Shown here: in pieces, positions 8,276 to 17,009 of the stretch
Position numbering within the stretch: position 1 is the stretch's first letter
Layout of the letters: every line of letters starts with the position of its first letter
Source of the DNA: Natrinema longum
GTDB lineage: Archaea > Halobacteriota > Halobacteria > Halobacteriales > Natrialbaceae
Direction of reading: 5' to 3'
Length of the DNA stretch: 64,000 nt
Assembly (NCBI RefSeq): GCF_017352095.1
Contig: NZ_CP071463.1
Span: forward strand, 1,674,001 to 1,738,000
Notes under the pieces: generated by a model
Told to the model about the DNA's origin: nothing
What the model saw: the letters and a program-made list of their open reading frames with translations, nothing else
Databases searched by the model: none
Made by a program: the position numbers and the translations under genes

Positions 8276-9115
8276 TTACACGCCGACGACTGCCCGGAGC
8301 GCGAACAACGCGTTCTCCTTTCGCTCGCGGATCCGCCGGTAGAAGTACTGCATCCACTTGCCGCCGTAGGGGACGTACTGGTTGACCTCGTAGCCCTGCC
8401 GGGCGAGCTCCCGCTGTGCGTCCTCGCGAACGCCCATGAGCATCTGAATCTCGAAGGGCGTGCCGTACTCCTCGTGGAGATCGGTCGCGAGTTCGAGCAT
8501 CTGCGGGTCGTGGCTCCCGACGGCGACGCCGCGATCGAACTCGCGGAACAGGTACTCGAGGTGGGCCTCGTAGGCGTCGTTGACGGCCGACTTCGACTGG
8601 TGAGCGACCGACGACGGTTCGTCGTAGGCCCCTTTCACCAGCCGAACGGCGGCGGGAACGTCGGACAGTCGGCGCAAGTCGTCCCGCGTCCGTTTGAGGT
8701 TCGCCTGAATGGCGACGCCGACGCCGTGGGGGTGGTCGCGGGCCGTCGCTTCGACGGTGTCCAAGGTCGTATCCGTCGTCGTGTGATCTTCCATGTCACA
8801 CCAGACGAACACGTCCTCGTCGGCCCCGGCCTCGACGATCCGTTCGAAGTTCGCCGCGAAGACGTCGGGCCCGACGTCGATCCCGATCTGGGACGGTTTG
8901 ACCGAGATACAGCCGTCGAGGTCGCGGCGGGCCAGTTCGGAAACCAGCCGGCAGTACTCGTCGGCGTCCTCGTCCGCGGGGCCGCGCTCGTGGTAGTGTT
9001 CGCCGAGGAGGTTGACGATAGCGCCCAGTCCGTCGTCGTTGCAGTCCGCGACGTGATCTAACGTCCCCGAGGCGGTCGTGTCGGCGACGAAACGGCTCGC
9101 GATCGGCGGAATCAT
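8276..9115 (-). CDS. Proline dehydrogenase (FAD-dependent)
   Basis: A 279-residue monofunctional proline dehydrogenase that oxidises proline to pyrroline-5-carboxylate and passes electrons through FAD to the membrane quinone pool. Recognisable blocks: SVKPSQIG (second strand of the barrel), VWCDMEDHTTTD, AIQANLKRT, VRLVKGAYDEP with the lysine that contacts FAD, VAVGSHDP, and the C-terminal YVPYGGKWMQYFYRRIRERKEN with the two arginines that bind the proline carboxylate. Start ATG at 9115 (MIPPIASRF) fits the family; a longer reading frame upstream is not conserved-looking. It is followed by putP after about 190 bases and preceded by the regulator at 9201-9935 on the same strand. Confidence 0.95.
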   Translation of the reverse strand: MIPPIASRFVADTTASGTLDHVADCNDDGLGAIVNLLGEHYHERGPADEDADEYCRLVSELARRDLDGCISVKPSQIGIDVGPDVFAANFERIVEAGADEDVFVWCDMEDHTTTDTTLDTVEATARDHPHGVGVAIQANLKRTRDDLRRLSDVPAAVRLVKGAYDEPSSVAHQSKSAVNDAYEAHLEYLFREFDRGVAVGSHDPQMLELATDLHEEYGTPFEIQMLMGVREDAQRELARQGYEVNQYVPYGGKWMQYFYRRIRERKENALFALRAVVGV

Positions 9116-9200
9116 ACCGTATCGCTGGGATCGAGCGACCCTAAATGCATACCCGACCACAAGATTCTGCCTGAAGCGGCACGAAATGATCTGACTGCGG

Positions 9201-9935
9201 TCAGGCGTCGTCAGGGTTGAGCAGTTTCGCCTCGGCCTTCCGGAGGTGCTCGAGCAGCGTCGTCTTCGAGACGCCGAGTTCCTCGGCGAGTTCGCGCGTG
9301 CTGACCTCGCGGGGCCACGCGTAGTAGTCGCGTTCGCAGGCGAGTTCGAACGCTTCCCGCTGGCGGGGCGTCAGGCGATCGAGCCGGTCGGGCACGCCCG
9401 ACGGATCGCCCGCCGGTGAAGCGATCTTGCTGATCGTGATGGTGGCGTCGGTCTCGGCCCGGATCGCCTCGAGGCGGTCCCGGACCTCCGCCCGACCGTC
9501 GGCGACGAAGACCGGCCAGTGTTCGACGCCGCCCTCGACGCGGACCGACGCCTCGTGGATGAACCCGTGTGAGACGAGCGTTTCGCTGATGCTGTGTTCC
9601 GGCTCGTATTCGACGAACAGTTCGCGGGTCACGTTTCCCGGATCCGATGCCGTCCCCCCCGTACCCTGGCCGAGCTCGACCGTCGAGTGCGTCAACGGCG
9701 ACTCGTCGATGAACGCAACGAACTCGTCGAGTCGACCCGCCGTGTCGGCGTAGGCAGTGAAATGCCCCTTGACCGTCCCGTCGACGGTCCGGTGGGCCGT
9801 GTGAACGAGGAGGCCGGCATCGACCGCCTCGGTGGCCTGTAATCCCCAGCAATCGGGATGCCAGATCTCGAGCGTGAGTCGCGTCCCGTCGGCCGTCCCG
9901 GTCCCCGTCGTGGTCGTGGAACTCGTGCTACTCAT
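9201..9935 (-). CDS. Bacterio-opsin-activator-type HTH regulator of the proline genes
   Basis: A 244-residue regulator of the haloarchaeal HTH-10 (Bat) family. The N-terminal two thirds form an acidic sensor-like region (LTLEIWHPDCWGLQATEAVDAG opens it), and the C-terminus is the HTH domain LTPRQREAFELACERDYYAWPREV then TRELAEELGVSKTTLLEHLRKAE. It is transcribed away from the P5C dehydrogenase with 131 bases between the starts and towards proline dehydrogenase, so it very probably controls both sides of the island. Whether it binds proline is not visible. Confidence 0.88.
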   Translation of the reverse strand: MSSTSSTTTTGTGTADGTRLTLEIWHPDCWGLQATEAVDAGLLVHTAHRTVDGTVKGHFTAYADTAGRLDEFVAFIDESPLTHSTVELGQGTGGTASDPGNVTRELFVEYEPEHSISETLVSHGFIHEASVRVEGGVEHWPVFVADGRAEVRDRLEAIRAETDATITISKIASPAGDPSGVPDRLDRLTPRQREAFELACERDYYAWPREVSTRELAEELGVSKTTLLEHLRKAEAKLLNPDDA

Positions 9936-10066
9936 TATCGGTCTCGAACGTCAGTTCTCGTGTGAGCATTATAAACATGCTGTCTGTCGACGGCGTCCGA
10001 CCCCGACAGAGGGGCCCGACCATGGGAGGCCACTGTTATTCCTCCCCGATCGACGACCGATAGCGT

Positions 10067-11602
10067 ATGAGTCAGCAGACGACGGCCCGTCCCGAGCGCC
10101 ATTACATCGACGGTGAGTGGACCGACGGAGAGGGCGACGACACGTTCGAGAGCGAGAACCCGGCGACCGGCGAGACGCTTCGGACCTTCCACCGGGGAAC
10201 CGAAGCGGACGTCGACGCGGCCCTCGAGGCCGCGGACAGCGTCCAAGAGGAGTGGGAAGAACTGTCACACATCGATCGTGCGGAGTATCTGTGGGACATC
10301 TACCAGGAGCTTCGCGATCGGACGGACGAACTCGGCGAGATCGTCACGAAGGAGTGTGGCAAAGAGATCTCGGAAGGGAAAGCCGACGTCGTCGAGGCCG
10401 CACACATGGTCGAGTGGGCCGCCGGCAACGCCCGCCACCCCCACGGCGACGTCGTGCCCTCGGAGATCGGGAGCAAAGACGCGTACATGCGGCGGAAGCC
10501 CCGCGGCGTCGTCGGCTGCATCACGCCCTGGAACTTCCCGGTCGCGATCCCCTTCTGGCACATGGCCGTCTCGTTGGTCGAGGGCAACACCGTCGTCTGG
10601 AAGCCCGCCGAACAGACGCCGTGGTGCGCCCAGATCGTCGCCGAAATGTTCGAGGAAAGCGGCATCCCCGACGGCGTCTTCAACATGGTGCAGGGCTTTG
10701 GCGACGCGGGTGCCACTATCGTCGACGACCCGCGCGTCGACACCGTCCTCTTTACCGGCTCGGCCGAAGTCGGGCAGGAAGTCGCCCGCACCGTCGCCGA
10801 ACAGCCCGGCAAGCTCGCGGCCTGTGAGATGGGCGGCAAGAACGCGGTCGTCGTCACCGACGAGGCCGACCTCGACACGGCCGTCCACTCGGCCGTGATG
10901 AGTTCGTTCAAGACCACCGGTCAGCGCTGCGTCTCGGCCGAGCGCCTGATCGTCCACGAGGACGTCTACGACGAGTTCAAAGAGCGCTTCGTCGAGATCG
11001 CCGAGAACGTCGCCGTCGGCGATCCGCTCGCGGAAGACACCTTCATGGGGCCACTCGTCGAGGGCGAGCACAAGGAGAAGGTCCTCGAGTACAACGAACT
11101 CGCCCGAAGCGAAGACGTCGAGGTCCTCGTCGACCGCGACGAACTGGCCGACGACGAGATTCCGGACGGCCACGCCGAGGGCCACTGGGTCGGCCCCTTC
11201 GTCTACGAGGCCGATCACGAGGCGGACCTCCGCTGTACCCAGGAAGAGGTCTTCGGCCCCCACGTCGCACTCATGGAGTACTCGGGCGATATCGAAGACG
11301 CCGTCGAGATCCACAACGACACCGAGTACGGGCTCGCGGGCGCGATCATCTCCGAGGATTACCGCGAGGTCAACTACTACCGCGATAACGCCGAAGTCGG
11401 ACTCGCATACGGGAATCTCCCGTGTATCGGCGCGGAGGTTCACCTGCCGTTCGGTGGCGTCAAGAAGTCCGGGAACGGCTACCCGAGCGGTCGGGAAGTG
11501 ATCGAGGCCGTCACCGAACGCACCGCGTGGACGCTGAACAACTCGAACGACATCGAGATGGCACAGGGCCTGTCCGCGGACATCACGACGGACGATGACT
11601 GA
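10067..11602 (+). CDS. Aldehyde dehydrogenase, probably L-glutamate gamma-semialdehyde (P5C) dehydrogenase
   Basis: A 511-residue NAD(P)-dependent ALDH. Catalytic residues are visible: the general-base Glu in AACEMGGKNAVVV and the nucleophile Cys in TTGQRCVSAERL; cofactor binding is marked by TPWNFPVAIP and FTGSAEVGQ. Its position divergent from the proline regulator and near proline dehydrogenase supports the second step of proline breakdown, semialdehyde to glutamate. Sequence alone fits other semialdehydes too (the PFGGVKKSGNGYPSG end resembles aminoadipate-type ALDHs), so substrate is inferred from context. Its last codons overlap the zinc-finger microgene at 11595. Confidence 0.9.
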   Translation: MSQQTTARPERHYIDGEWTDGEGDDTFESENPATGETLRTFHRGTEADVDAALEAADSVQEEWEELSHIDRAEYLWDIYQELRDRTDELGEIVTKECGKEISEGKADVVEAAHMVEWAAGNARHPHGDVVPSEIGSKDAYMRRKPRGVVGCITPWNFPVAIPFWHMAVSLVEGNTVVWKPAEQTPWCAQIVAEMFEESGIPDGVFNMVQGFGDAGATIVDDPRVDTVLFTGSAEVGQEVARTVAEQPGKLAACEMGGKNAVVVTDEADLDTAVHSAVMSSFKTTGQRCVSAERLIVHEDVYDEFKERFVEIAENVAVGDPLAEDTFMGPLVEGEHKEKVLEYNELARSEDVEVLVDRDELADDEIPDGHAEGHWVGPFVYEADHEADLRCTQEEVFGPHVALMEYSGDIEDAVEIHNDTEYGLAGAIISEDYREVNYYRDNAEVGLAYGNLPCIGAEVHLPFGGVKKSGNGYPSGREVIEAVTERTAWTLNNSNDIEMAQGLSADITTDDD

Positions 11603-11693
11603 AACGACCTGTGGCCTCTGTGGGGGATCGACCGACGCACCGGAGGAGTGGTGTCGACGGTGTGGCTGGACGGGGCACTGCGGAGCCGACTAG
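11595..11693 (+). CDS. One-domain zinc-finger microprotein, 32 residues
   Basis: ATG at 11595 overlaps the last bases of the ALDH gene (stop at 11600-11602), in a different frame, and the frame closes at TAG 11691. The 32 residues carry two knuckles, C6-G-L-C9-G and C20-R-R-C23-G, plus H28-C29, giving the four ligands of a CPxCG-type finger. Haloarchaea encode many such microproteins under 70 residues, several of them affecting biofilm, swarming or stress phenotypes. Overlap with the ALDH stop implies coupled translation. The compact ligand spacing, not length, supports reality. Its partner or target is unknown. Confidence 0.75.
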   Translation: MTETTCGLCGGSTDAPEEWCRRCGWTGHCGAD

Positions 11694-12106
11694 TACCGTT
11701 CGACCCTGCAGTACGGGCGTAGACCGCCACTAGCGCCGACGGGCTGACCCGAACCGACACCCATCGAGATGACGCCTCGAGTGGCGGCGTTCCGACAGCG
11801 TGAACGATCCGGGCTCGGCCCCGACGGCGATCCAGTCCGGAGCCCTGCCCCGATGAGGACGGGAACGGCCGCTCGGCCGTTCACACGTCTCGAACGCGAC
11901 GCCGCAGATGGGCCCGGTGAGGCGTGTACTGACGGCGGGACCGCCGGTGGGAGGACCGAGCACGCGCACCGAGACGGGTGCCACGCCCCGATCGCCACTC
12001 GATTCCAGTACGATTTCGAGAAATAAAGTCGATCGGTGACGGATCGAACGAAACGGCGTTCACACATTCCGAACGCTTATGCGTCGACGGAACGGGACTT
12101 CGGACC
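11694..12106. other. Intergenic region with a hairpin and the IclR promoter
   Basis: No gene is seen in 413 bases. A perfect eight-base-pair stem (GAACGGCC/GGCCGTTC, loop GCTC) lies at 11863-11882. An AT-rich box CTTATG near 12075-12080 lies about 28 bases before the IclR ATG and suits a leaderless transcript. Confidence 0.5.
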
Positions 12107-12886
12107 ATGACGGACGAACGCCCCCGGCCGGTCAAGACGACGAAAACGTCGCTCGCGCTCGTTCGGGCGGTCCGAAACAGCGACGGGGCCACGCTGAGCG
12201 AGCTGGCCACCCGCCTCGAGTTGGCGAAAAGCACCGTCCACAATCACCTCCACACGCTGGTCGACGAGGGGTTTCTCGTCCGCGACGGGGACACCTACCA
12301 CGTCGGCCTCGAGTTCCTCCCGTTCGGCGAGCACGCGCGGGAGCGAAATCCGCTGTACGCGACGGCCCGAAGACGGGTCTACTCCCTCGCCGAAGAGACC
12401 GGACACGAAGCCGACTTCATCGTCGAAGAGAACGGCCGCGCGTACTCACTCGAGTACGCGATCGGCGAGTCGAGCCGACGCGGGTTCTCGGAGCTGGGAC
12501 CGTTTCGGGCGGGGAACCGGTTTTATATGCACAACTGCGCCTCGGGCAAGGCCATGCTGGCATCGATGCCCGAGCCCCGCATCCGAGCGATCCTCGATCG
12601 GTGGGGGCTTCCGTCGACGACCGACCAAACCCTCACCGACGAAACGGCGCTGTTCGACGAACTCGCGGCGGTCCGAGACCGCGGCTACGCGATCAACGAC
12701 GAGGAACTGATCGACGGGTACCGGTCCGTCGGCGCTTCCGTGACGAACCCCGACGGCGAGGTCGTCGGCGCGTTCTCGATCGGCGGTCCGACCTACCGCA
12801 TGGCCGTCGACGAATCGACCACGGAAGAGATCGGACGGCTGTTACTCGACGAAATCGAGTCGCTCGAGTCGGAACTGTTCCGATAG
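12107..12886 (+). CDS. IclR-family transcriptional regulator
   Basis: A 259-residue regulator with an N-terminal winged helix (SLALVRAVRNSDGATLSELATRLELAKSTVHNHLHTLVDEGFLVRDG) and an IclR effector-binding domain from about 80 onward, with the typical FSELGPFRAGNRFYMHNCASGKAMLASMP and GYAINDEELIDGYRSVGA blocks. IclR proteins bind small catabolites and control degradation genes. It faces no obvious target operon: the next gene, a ferredoxin, starts 640 bases away. I start at ATG 12107 (MTDERPRP), since the upstream extension has no domain character. Confidence 0.93.
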   Translation: MTDERPRPVKTTKTSLALVRAVRNSDGATLSELATRLELAKSTVHNHLHTLVDEGFLVRDGDTYHVGLEFLPFGEHARERNPLYATARRRVYSLAEETGHEADFIVEENGRAYSLEYAIGESSRRGFSELGPFRAGNRFYMHNCASGKAMLASMPEPRIRAILDRWGLPSTTDQTLTDETALFDELAAVRDRGYAINDEELIDGYRSVGASVTNPDGEVVGAFSIGGPTYRMAVDESTTEEIGRLLLDEIESLESELFR

Positions 12887-13526
12887 CATTACACACATAT
12901 GAGTGTAATCAACATCGTACGCAGAACGGCCGAGGAAACTTTTTTGATGTTTGTTGATAAAAATGGATGTAGCAGTCAAGAATAGTAAATTACAATCATA
13001 CTATGCGGTCTCAGCGCTCGAGGTCTCGTCCCGCCCGAAATAGAAGTCACGGAGCCGTCGGATATCCGTCGGTCAATCGGAGCGATCGATAGAACCCGCA
13101 GTGTCGTCGCCATCGGGTCCGGGCGCGGCCCCGAAGGGAGACGTGTTTTATCTACAGGAGCGGTGTGAGTACTCTCGTTCGGTTCGGAATCGACCACCGC
13201 GGACGAACAGCGATCGATGGACCGCAACACTGTTTCGTCGATCGGAACGGAACCGGACCGACCCCGTTTCGGACGGTTCTCTGCCGCGTTCTATTATACG
13301 CCTAATATTTCATATTTCGCATCTATTTGTGGCTCGATGGAGAGGAGAAGGATAGAATAAACGTCTATATAGTTTCTAAAGGACGCGGTACAGTCGACCA
13401 GCGCCGAAACAGGGGCCCGGTTTCGGGAGGGACGCCACGGAGGCCCACTGCTCGCCCACCCCCTCTCCGCACGCTGTCGCTCTCGCCAACCGTAACGCGA
13501 AAGACGGCTCGCTCGAACGAGTACAT
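12887..13526. other. AT-rich gap of 640 bases before the ferredoxin
   Basis: The stretch has a base composition quite unlike its neighbours at 12930-13010 and 13290-13385. I found no supported coding frame. TATTATACGCCTAATATTTCATATT around 13290-13315 and CTATATAG near 13368-13375 are promoter-like. It may hold an unrecognised RNA or be eroded foreign DNA. Confidence 0.45.
12888..12909. repeat. Perfect inverted repeat after iclR
   Basis: ATTACAC (12888-12894) and GTGTAAT (12903-12909) form a seven-base-pair dyad with an eight-base spacer, two bases after the IclR stop. A T-run (CTTTTTTG) follows at about 12938. It could be a terminator or a protein-binding dyad; the AT content and spacing fit either. 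Confidence 0.55.
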
Positions 13527-13868
13527 ATGAGCGACGACGACGGCATCCAGCGCGCCAGCGACGTCGGATCGAGCGACGCGCCGCCGGTGTCGGAGAAACC
13601 GTACAAGATCATCTTCGAGGCGAACAAGTGCTTCGGTGCGGGCAAGTGCGCCGAGGTCAGCGCCAACTGGGAGATGTCCATCGCCTCCGGCATGGCCCAG
13701 CCCACCGAGTACTTCTTCGGCGAGGAGGACCTCGAGCACAACGTCCGCGCCGCGGAGGTCTGCCCGGCGAAGAAAGACGACGGCTGTATCCACGTCGTCG
13801 ACCGCCGGACCGACGAGGAGATCGCGCCGGATCCCCACGGCGACGGGACGTTGAGCGTCGACTGGTAA
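13527..13868 (+). CDS. Single-cluster ferredoxin, probably 3Fe-4S
   Basis: A 113-residue acidic electron carrier. Cysteines are at 35, 41, 79 and 87; the pattern C35-x5-C41-x37-C79-Pro, with C79-P ending the cluster helix, fits a 3Fe-4S (or variant 4Fe-4S) ferredoxin of the kind that serves cytochrome P450s and other oxygenases, rather than the plant-type 2Fe-2S ferredoxin dominant in haloarchaea. The first 20 residues are a disordered acidic tail. Its partner is not encoded next to it; the ALDHs and MFS transporter downstream do not indicate one. The first ATG at 13527 is the only sensible start. Confidence 0.85.
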   Translation: MSDDDGIQRASDVGSSDAPPVSEKPYKIIFEANKCFGAGKCAEVSANWEMSIASGMAQPTEYFFGEEDLEHNVRAAEVCPAKKDDGCIHVVDRRTDEEIAPDPHGDGTLSVDW

Positions 13869-13925
13869 GGGCACGAATCGAAACGCACATCCCGACTCCG
13901 GGCCAATCCTCGAGTGCACTTCTGT

Positions 13926-14009
13926 GCGAGGGTAGCCAAGCAGGCCAACGGCGGTGGGCTTAAGACCCGCTCTCGTAGGAGTCCTTGGGTTCAAATCCCA
14001 ACCCTCGCA
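13926..14009 (+). tRNA. tRNA-Leu (anticodon UAA)
   Basis: An 84-base type II tRNA. GCGAGGG (13926-13932) pairs with CCCTCGC (14002-14008), with discriminator A at 14009. The anticodon stem GTGGG/CCCGC closes the loop CTTAAGA with TAA at 13961-13963; a long variable arm and the T-loop GTTCAAATC follow. No CCA is encoded. The identity elements (long variable arm and A discriminator) agree with leucine. Confidence 0.96.
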
Positions 14010-14129
14010 TGTCGCTGCGCACAACTCGCAAGCAGCGACTGCGTTCTTGGATTTGAATCAGACCGAGGTTCTGCGAGCACCGCGAGCAGGTTCTCGGGCG
14101 TGGTTCAAATCCCAACCCTCGCATGTCGC
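13988..14129 (+). repeat. Direct repeat of the tRNA-Leu 3' end (att-like)
   Basis: The 28 bases at 13988-14015 (T-arm, acceptor 3' strand and six bases beyond the gene) recur exactly at 14102-14129, 114 bases downstream. This is the arrangement left by an integrase that uses a tRNA 3' end as attachment site: one side rebuilds the tRNA, the other keeps the duplicated end. The 86 bases between the copies carry no gene. Confidence 0.7.
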
Positions 14130-14174
14130 GGCGAACGTATCGTGAGCGACTGCGGACGATCGATTCCGGACAGT

Positions 14175-15332
14175 TCAACTCGGAAGCCGTCCCCGCCACT
14201 CGAGGACGGCGAGGACGGCGATCGTGGCGGCGAGGAAAAGCGCGGCGCTGGCGAACACCGCGTCGTAGGAGTAGCCCCGCTCGATGAAGGCTCCGAGGGC
14301 GGAGGAACCGAGCGCCTGCGTCAACATCCAGGCGGAGCTGAACGCGGCGTAGGCGCTGCCACGCGTCGAATCGGGGAGCGTATCGAGGAGGTAGGTGTCC
14401 GTGGCCGGGAACAGGGCGTGGACGACGAACCCGAGGATCACGGTGATCACGCCGATCGCGAGCAGGCCTTCGACGAGCGTCAGCGCGAGCAGACACGCGG
14501 AGAACGCGCCGACGATTCCGAGCAGGTACGGCACGTGGGGGAGTCTGTCGGCCAGATCGCCGCCGACGAAAAACGCGGGAACGCCCGACGCGAAGACGAC
14601 CGTGAGCATCGCGCCCGCCGTTCGATCGGAGAGCCCTTTCGACTGCATGTACAGTTCGTAGAAGTTGAACACGCCCTGCCAGACGAACACCGCCGCGCCG
14701 ACGATCGCCAGTCCCGTGACGATGATGCGCCACTCCGAAAGCGCACTGCCGAGGAAGTCGCGGTCTTCTTCGCCCGCCGCCGGCATCTCGGTGTCCCTCG
14801 CAGCGAGCCACGTGTAGCCCGTTATCACTGCCGCGCCGACGGCGATCGCCCACAGCGAGAGTCGCCAGTCGACGAGCAGCGTCAGCGCGACGAACGGCGC
14901 GGCGATCACCGCCGCGATCTGGCTGGCCGCCCCGTGAATTCCCATGACACGCCCGACGCGGGACGGGTACAGTTCGCTCACGAGCGGATTCGCCGCGACG
15001 AAGTATATCCCGGAGGCGATCCCCATGAGGAAGGCACCGGCCATGAGGTGCCGGACCGTCGTCGCGGTCGCGGCCAGTCCGGACGAAACCGCGAGAACGA
15101 GCCCGGAGGCGACCACGACGCGGTGTCTCGGAACCTTCGTCAGGAGCCAGCCGGTCGGCAGTCGAAGGGATGCGCTCCCGACCCAGACGAGCGTCGCGAT
15201 CAATCCGGCAGTGGCCTCCCCGATCGGGAACTCGGTGATGAACACGTCCAGAAGCGGTGCGAAGACGATTCTGGCGAGATTGACGAGAAAGACGAGGCCA
15301 CAGAGGGACGCGAAGAGTCGGGAACGAGGCAC
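14175..15332 (-). CDS. Major facilitator superfamily transporter
   Basis: A 385-residue membrane protein with 12 predicted helices in two halves separated by the soluble loop DTEMPAAGEEDRDF. MFS marks include the loop 2-3 GWLLTKVPRHRVVVASG and GGDLADRLP in the matching second-half loop. The helix with LMGIASGIYFVAANPLVSELYP is typical of nitrate/sugar-phosphate-like MFS groups, but no substrate can be named. It is convergent with the tRNA and lies 72 bases after the ALDH at 15405 on the same strand, so the two may be co-transcribed. Confidence 0.9.
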   Translation of the reverse strand: MPRSRLFASLCGLVFLVNLARIVFAPLLDVFITEFPIGEATAGLIATLVWVGSASLRLPTGWLLTKVPRHRVVVASGLVLAVSSGLAATATTVRHLMAGAFLMGIASGIYFVAANPLVSELYPSRVGRVMGIHGAASQIAAVIAAPFVALTLLVDWRLSLWAIAVGAAVITGYTWLAARDTEMPAAGEEDRDFLGSALSEWRIIVTGLAIVGAAVFVWQGVFNFYELYMQSKGLSDRTAGAMLTVVFASGVPAFFVGGDLADRLPHVPYLLGIVGAFSACLLALTLVEGLLAIGVITVILGFVVHALFPATDTYLLDTLPDSTRGSAYAAFSSAWMLTQALGSSALGAFIERGYSYDAVFASAALFLAATIAVLAVLEWRGRLPS

Positions 15333-15404
15333 AGTCGGTGTTTCCGACAGCGGGCCTCAAGCGTTCCGAAAGCGAACGCCTCTGTGCCGAACTCCCTCCA
15401 GCCG

Positions 15405-16877
15405 TCAGAACGGGTACTCTCGAGGCTCGTGTTGAACCGAGATCCACTTCGTCGTCGTTAGCTCGTCCAAGATCTGCTCGCCGTTGTACCGGCCCATGCC
15501 AGACTGCTTCATCCCGCCGAAGGGAACGTGGGGCTCGTCGTTGATCGGCTGGTCGTTGATGTGGATCATGCCCGTCTCGATCCCGTCCGCGATCCGGCGG
15601 GCCTGCTCCACGTCCTCGCTGTGAACCGACCCCGACAGCCCGTGGATCGTATCGTTTGCCAGTTCGATCGCTTCCTCGTCGCTCGAGTACGGAATGACCG
15701 GCGCGACGGGGCCGAAGTGTTCGTTGCACGCCGCCGCCATGCCGTTATCGGCGTCGGAGAGCACGGTGGGTTCGACGACCAGCCCGTCCGCGTCACCGCC
15801 GGTCTCGAGGGTCGCACCCTCGTCGACGGACCGTTCGACGTAGTCGACGATCTGATCGCGCTGGCTCTCGTCGATGATGGGGCCGATGACCGTATCGCCG
15901 TCCGTCGGGTCGCCGGTCGGCAGCGAGGCGGCCCGGTCGGCGAGTGCATCGACGTAGTCGTCGTAGATGGACTCGTGGACGAGGTGGCGGTTCGTCGAAA
16001 TGCAGATCTGCCCCTGATGGAGGAACGAACCGAAGACGCCGCCATCGACGGCGCGATCCAGATCGGCCTCGTCGGTGACCACGTGGACGTTGTTCCCGCC
16101 GAGCTCGAGCGCGGGGAGCGCGCAGTTGCCCGCCGCTTTCTCGGCCACGCGCTGGCCGATCTCGGTCGAGCCGGTAAAGGCGAGGACCCGGGGGACCTCG
16201 TGGCCGGCGACCGCGTCGCCGATCTCGGAACCGCGCCCGGGAACGACGCTGAGGACGCCCTCGGGAACGCCGGCTTCCTCGAAGATCCGCGCGAGCAGGA
16301 GCCCGCCCGTGATCGGCGTGTTCGAGGCCGGTTTGAGGACGACCGCGTTCCCGGCCGCGATCGCGGGCGCGACCGCCCGCATCGAGAGGTGCAGCGGGAA
16401 GTTCCACGGGGAGATGACCCCGACGACGCCGACCGGCACTCGCTCGGCGATGTTCTCCTTCCCCGGGGTGATCGAGTCCATGTGCTGGCCGTCCATCCGG
16501 AAGGGGTAGCTCGCCGCCTGCTGCATCATCCCCCGCGCAGTTCCCAACTCGGCCTCGGACTTGACCTGCGTGCTGCCGGATTCGACGGCCAGCAGTTCGG
16601 CGATCTCCTCGCGGTGTGCGTCGACGAACTCGATGGCGGCGTTGAGTACGCCGGCTCGAGCCTGCGGCGGCTGCTGGCTCCACGCGTCCTGTGCCTCGGC
16701 GGCGGCCTCGTAGGCCCGATCGACGTCGGCCTCGGTGCCCGCCGGGATGGTCGCGATCTCTTCGCGCGTGTAAGGATTCTCGTCGACGATCGCGTCCCGG
16801 TCGCCGGTGTCGGTCCACTCGCCCGCGAGATACAACGACTCCCAGCCGCCTTCGGGTTCGAGGGGGAGATCAGTCAT
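15405..16877 (-). CDS. NAD(P)-dependent aldehyde dehydrogenase (aromatic-aldehyde type)
   Basis: A 490-residue ALDH with SPWNFPLHLS, FTGSTEIGQR, the general-base Glu in LELGGNNVHVV and the nucleophile Cys in HQGQICISTNRH. HQGQICIS and the ending KWISVQHEPREYPF are characteristic of the benzaldehyde/vanillin dehydrogenase branch. A close paralogue with the same ending is at 43257-44768. The transporter at 14175 on the same strand could supply or export its substrate, which is inference. Start ATG at 16877 gives the expected length. Confidence 0.92.
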   Translation of the reverse strand: MTDLPLEPEGGWESLYLAGEWTDTGDRDAIVDENPYTREEIATIPAGTEADVDRAYEAAAEAQDAWSQQPPQARAGVLNAAIEFVDAHREEIAELLAVESGSTQVKSEAELGTARGMMQQAASYPFRMDGQHMDSITPGKENIAERVPVGVVGVISPWNFPLHLSMRAVAPAIAAGNAVVLKPASNTPITGGLLLARIFEEAGVPEGVLSVVPGRGSEIGDAVAGHEVPRVLAFTGSTEIGQRVAEKAAGNCALPALELGGNNVHVVTDEADLDRAVDGGVFGSFLHQGQICISTNRHLVHESIYDDYVDALADRAASLPTGDPTDGDTVIGPIIDESQRDQIVDYVERSVDEGATLETGGDADGLVVEPTVLSDADNGMAAACNEHFGPVAPVIPYSSDEEAIELANDTIHGLSGSVHSEDVEQARRIADGIETGMIHINDQPINDEPHVPFGGMKQSGMGRYNGEQILDELTTTKWISVQHEPREYPF

Positions 16878-17009
16878 GCGGGCGCACTATCCCACCGGCG
16901 AAGAAAAGCACCAGACCGGCAGTCGCAACCAACGTCCGGGCGAACGTCCCGTCACTCGACCGGCTTTCCCGCTCGAATCGGCGGCCCGGCGAGTGGTGTC
17001 GGCCACTCC

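Noticed and set aside
13327-13530. Plus-strand frame just before the ferredoxin
   Set aside because: Arg/Pro-rich, no start signal, and it overlaps the AT-rich promoter-like stretch.
14102-14129. Second tRNA gene
   Set aside because: Only the T-arm and 3' acceptor strand are present; there is no 5' acceptor, D-arm or anticodon arm.
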